A stretch of DNA of 5,134 nt from Massilia sp. UBA2604 (GTDB lineage Bacteria > Pseudomonadota > Gammaproteobacteria > Burkholderiales > Burkholderiaceae_D), in the NCBI GenBank assembly GCA_002339265.1, contig DDKG01000314.1:1-5134 (forward strand), given 5' to 3'. Below the pieces are notes generated by a model. The model was not told the DNA's origin. It saw only the letters and a program-made list of their open reading frames with translations, and searched no databases. The position numbers were made by a program, and so were the translations under genes. How positions within the stretch are numbered: position 1 is the stretch's first letter; each line of letters opens with the position of its first letter. This document shows, piece after piece, positions 5,041 to 5,134 of the stretch.

Positions 5041-5059
5041 TGTTTCGTATTGTGAAACA
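5041..5059. promoter_or_regulatory. Inverted repeat TGTTTC-N7-GAAACA upstream of ompA (possible operator)
   Basis: Perfect 6-base arms at 5041-5046 and 5054-5059 with a 7-base spacer, 84-102 bases before the ompA ATG. It sits where the promoter is expected: on the minus strand TGGACA lies upstream and CACAAT overlaps the spacer, but their 19-base spacing is poor. It could be a binding site for a dimeric regulator or a structure in the long ompA leader. No known consensus is recognised. Confidence 0.3.
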
Positions 5060-5134
5060 AGCAATTGACTTCCTGTCCATTTTGCCACATGCACCAAAAT
5101 CGCACGACTGCACCCAAATCAAACATCAAGCATT

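Noticed and set aside
4475..5068. Plus-strand open frame (197 codons) opposite ompA
   Set aside because: It is antisense to the OmpA domain; its Trp/Gly/Arg-rich run is simply the complement of the Pro/Ala hinge.
4958..5122. N-terminal extension of OmpA by 55 residues to an upstream ATG at 5122
   Set aside because: It would bury a clear signal peptide, and the ATG at 4957 has a good ribosome site.

Overview
The window reads as a chromosomal segment of a GC-rich betaproteobacterium, most likely Oxalobacteraceae (Massilia/Duganella/Janthinobacterium lineage). Grounds: the gene order ompA-ubiG-gph, an OmpA of the short Burkholderiales type (no beta-barrel, CWRTGYWTP motif), a single-piece tmRNA, and REP-type palindromes made of GTCCCCGC/GCGGGGAC. 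The genus is an inference from memory of such loci, not a database result.

Layout. Positions 1-417 are markedly less GC-rich (about 50% by hand count over 1-420) than the coding DNA to the right. On the minus strand they carry the 5' part of a DEDDh 3'-5' exonuclease gene that runs off the left edge. Next comes ssrA (tmRNA, minus strand, 457-815) with a strong hairpin terminator (418-447) and a candidate promoter (832-859). Divergent from it is a plus-strand class I SAM methyltransferase with an N-terminal CxxC/CxxC zinc-ribbon-like motif (949-1824). Its last codons are also the terminator of the convergent minus-strand gene, an envelope protein with a glycine-zipper domain (1867-2472).

The right half is a minus-strand run: ompA (4253-4957), then an inverted pair of REP palindromes (4138-4227, REPIN-like), then ubiG (3364-4068), and 5 bases later a HAD phosphatase of the Gph family (2651-3358), closed by a hairpin terminator (2604-2631). 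ubiG and the phosphatase are almost certainly co-transcribed. UbiG performs both O-methylations of ubiquinone synthesis. The phosphatase would normally be called Gph, but its position directly after ubiG matches that of the Pseudomonas MurNAc-6-phosphate phosphatase MupP, so a peptidoglycan-recycling role should be considered. OmpA and the glycine-zipper protein are both cell-envelope proteins.

Most of the window is conserved housekeeping DNA. I see no clear new system. The points most worth checking are the low-GC exonuclease fragment next to ssrA (a common island integration site), the Gph/MupP question, the REPIN that seems to serve as the ompA terminator, the terminator hidden in the 3' end of the methyltransferase gene, a CpxR-box-like array upstream of the glycine-zipper gene, and a tmRNA tag ending in QAA instead of LAA.
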